Shown here piece by piece: positions 63,968 to 64,000 of a DNA stretch of 64,000 nucleotides. A program made the translations under genes and the position numbers. Each line of letters opens with the position of its first letter. The stretch's first letter is position 1. The stretch covers positions 23,848,707 through 23,912,706 of the forward strand of contig OX243817.1 of NCBI GenBank assembly GCA_945859605.1, read 5' to 3'. Source of the stretch: Lumbricus rubellus. Its lineage: Eukaryota > Annelida > Clitellata > Crassiclitellata > Lumbricidae. The notes beneath the pieces are model-generated. The model was not told the DNA's origin and did not search any database. It was given only the letters and a program-made list of their open reading frames with translations.

Positions 63968-64000
63968 CCCTTTGAACCCGATAGGCCAGTTTTCCGGCCC
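63968..64000. mobile_element. Left end of a further TTAA element, cut by the window
   Basis: After TTAA (63964-63967) comes CCCTTTGAACCCGATAGGCC, then a 'ggccagttttccggcc' palindrome. This parallels the start of the 787-bp element at 4863 (palindrome gccgatatttcggc after CCC). The 35 bp before it resemble one arm of hairpin family B. Confidence 0.55.

Overview
This is a 64 kb piece of an animal nuclear genome. The evidence is two intron-containing protein genes with GT-AG junctions, tRNA-derived SINEs, non-LTR retrotransposon fragments, and a dense population of DNA transposons (hAT, Tc1/mariner, piggyBac-like, PIF/Harbinger-like) and microsatellites. The lineage is probably a marine invertebrate, but I could not place it more precisely. 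No bacterial-type operons, CRISPR arrays, rRNA genes or stand-alone tRNA genes were seen.

Positions 1-34 kb are repeat-rich and essentially gene-poor. They hold AC-rich, (ATG)n, (CTC)n and (TATG)n satellites, a 787-bp TTAA-flanked piggyBac-like element (4863-5649), two Tc1/mariner elements with decayed transposases (7309-8613; 14986-16433, the second a fold-back with arms of about half a kilobase), hAT-type elements with 8-bp target duplications, and a 4.6-kb element bounded by perfect 16-bp hAT-like ends (29439-34023). Possible exons of an unrecognised gene lie at 24139-24282 and 24531-24634, with a very tentative first exon at 10401.

Positions 35157-41560 carry a complete three-exon plus-strand gene for the V-ATPase proteolipid subunit c (ATP6V0C; 157 residues). 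Its first intron holds a Harbinger-like MITE and a hAT element with a second hAT nested in it. Its second intron holds a 5'-truncated LINE with an 11-bp target duplication.

Positions 44763-57912 carry a complete 14-exon plus-strand gene for DNAJC16 (ERdj8-like; 793 residues by my splice model). It has a signal peptide, J domain with HPD, glycine run, thioredoxin-like region with CxxC, and a C-terminal transmembrane helix. Every junction keeps the reading frame. Introns hold SINEs, hAT elements (one a ZBED/FAM200-like transposase remnant) and tandem repeats. About 600 bp upstream of the start lies a 63-bp decayed copy of part of exon 5. The stop codon sits at the edge of a 16-bp minisatellite.

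From 58 kb to the end I see tandem repeats, an RT remnant on the minus strand, palindromic TTAA hairpin elements, and a long low-repeat stretch that may be the 3' end of a minus-strand gene. The two real genes are unrelated in role: one is a membrane subunit of the organelle proton pump, the other an ER co-chaperone. Their shared location is probably not functional. The most striking global signals are families of ~62-bp TTAA-flanked hairpins and a palindromic octamer (TAGGCCTA) that is abundant in the first 36 kb and nearly absent afterwards.
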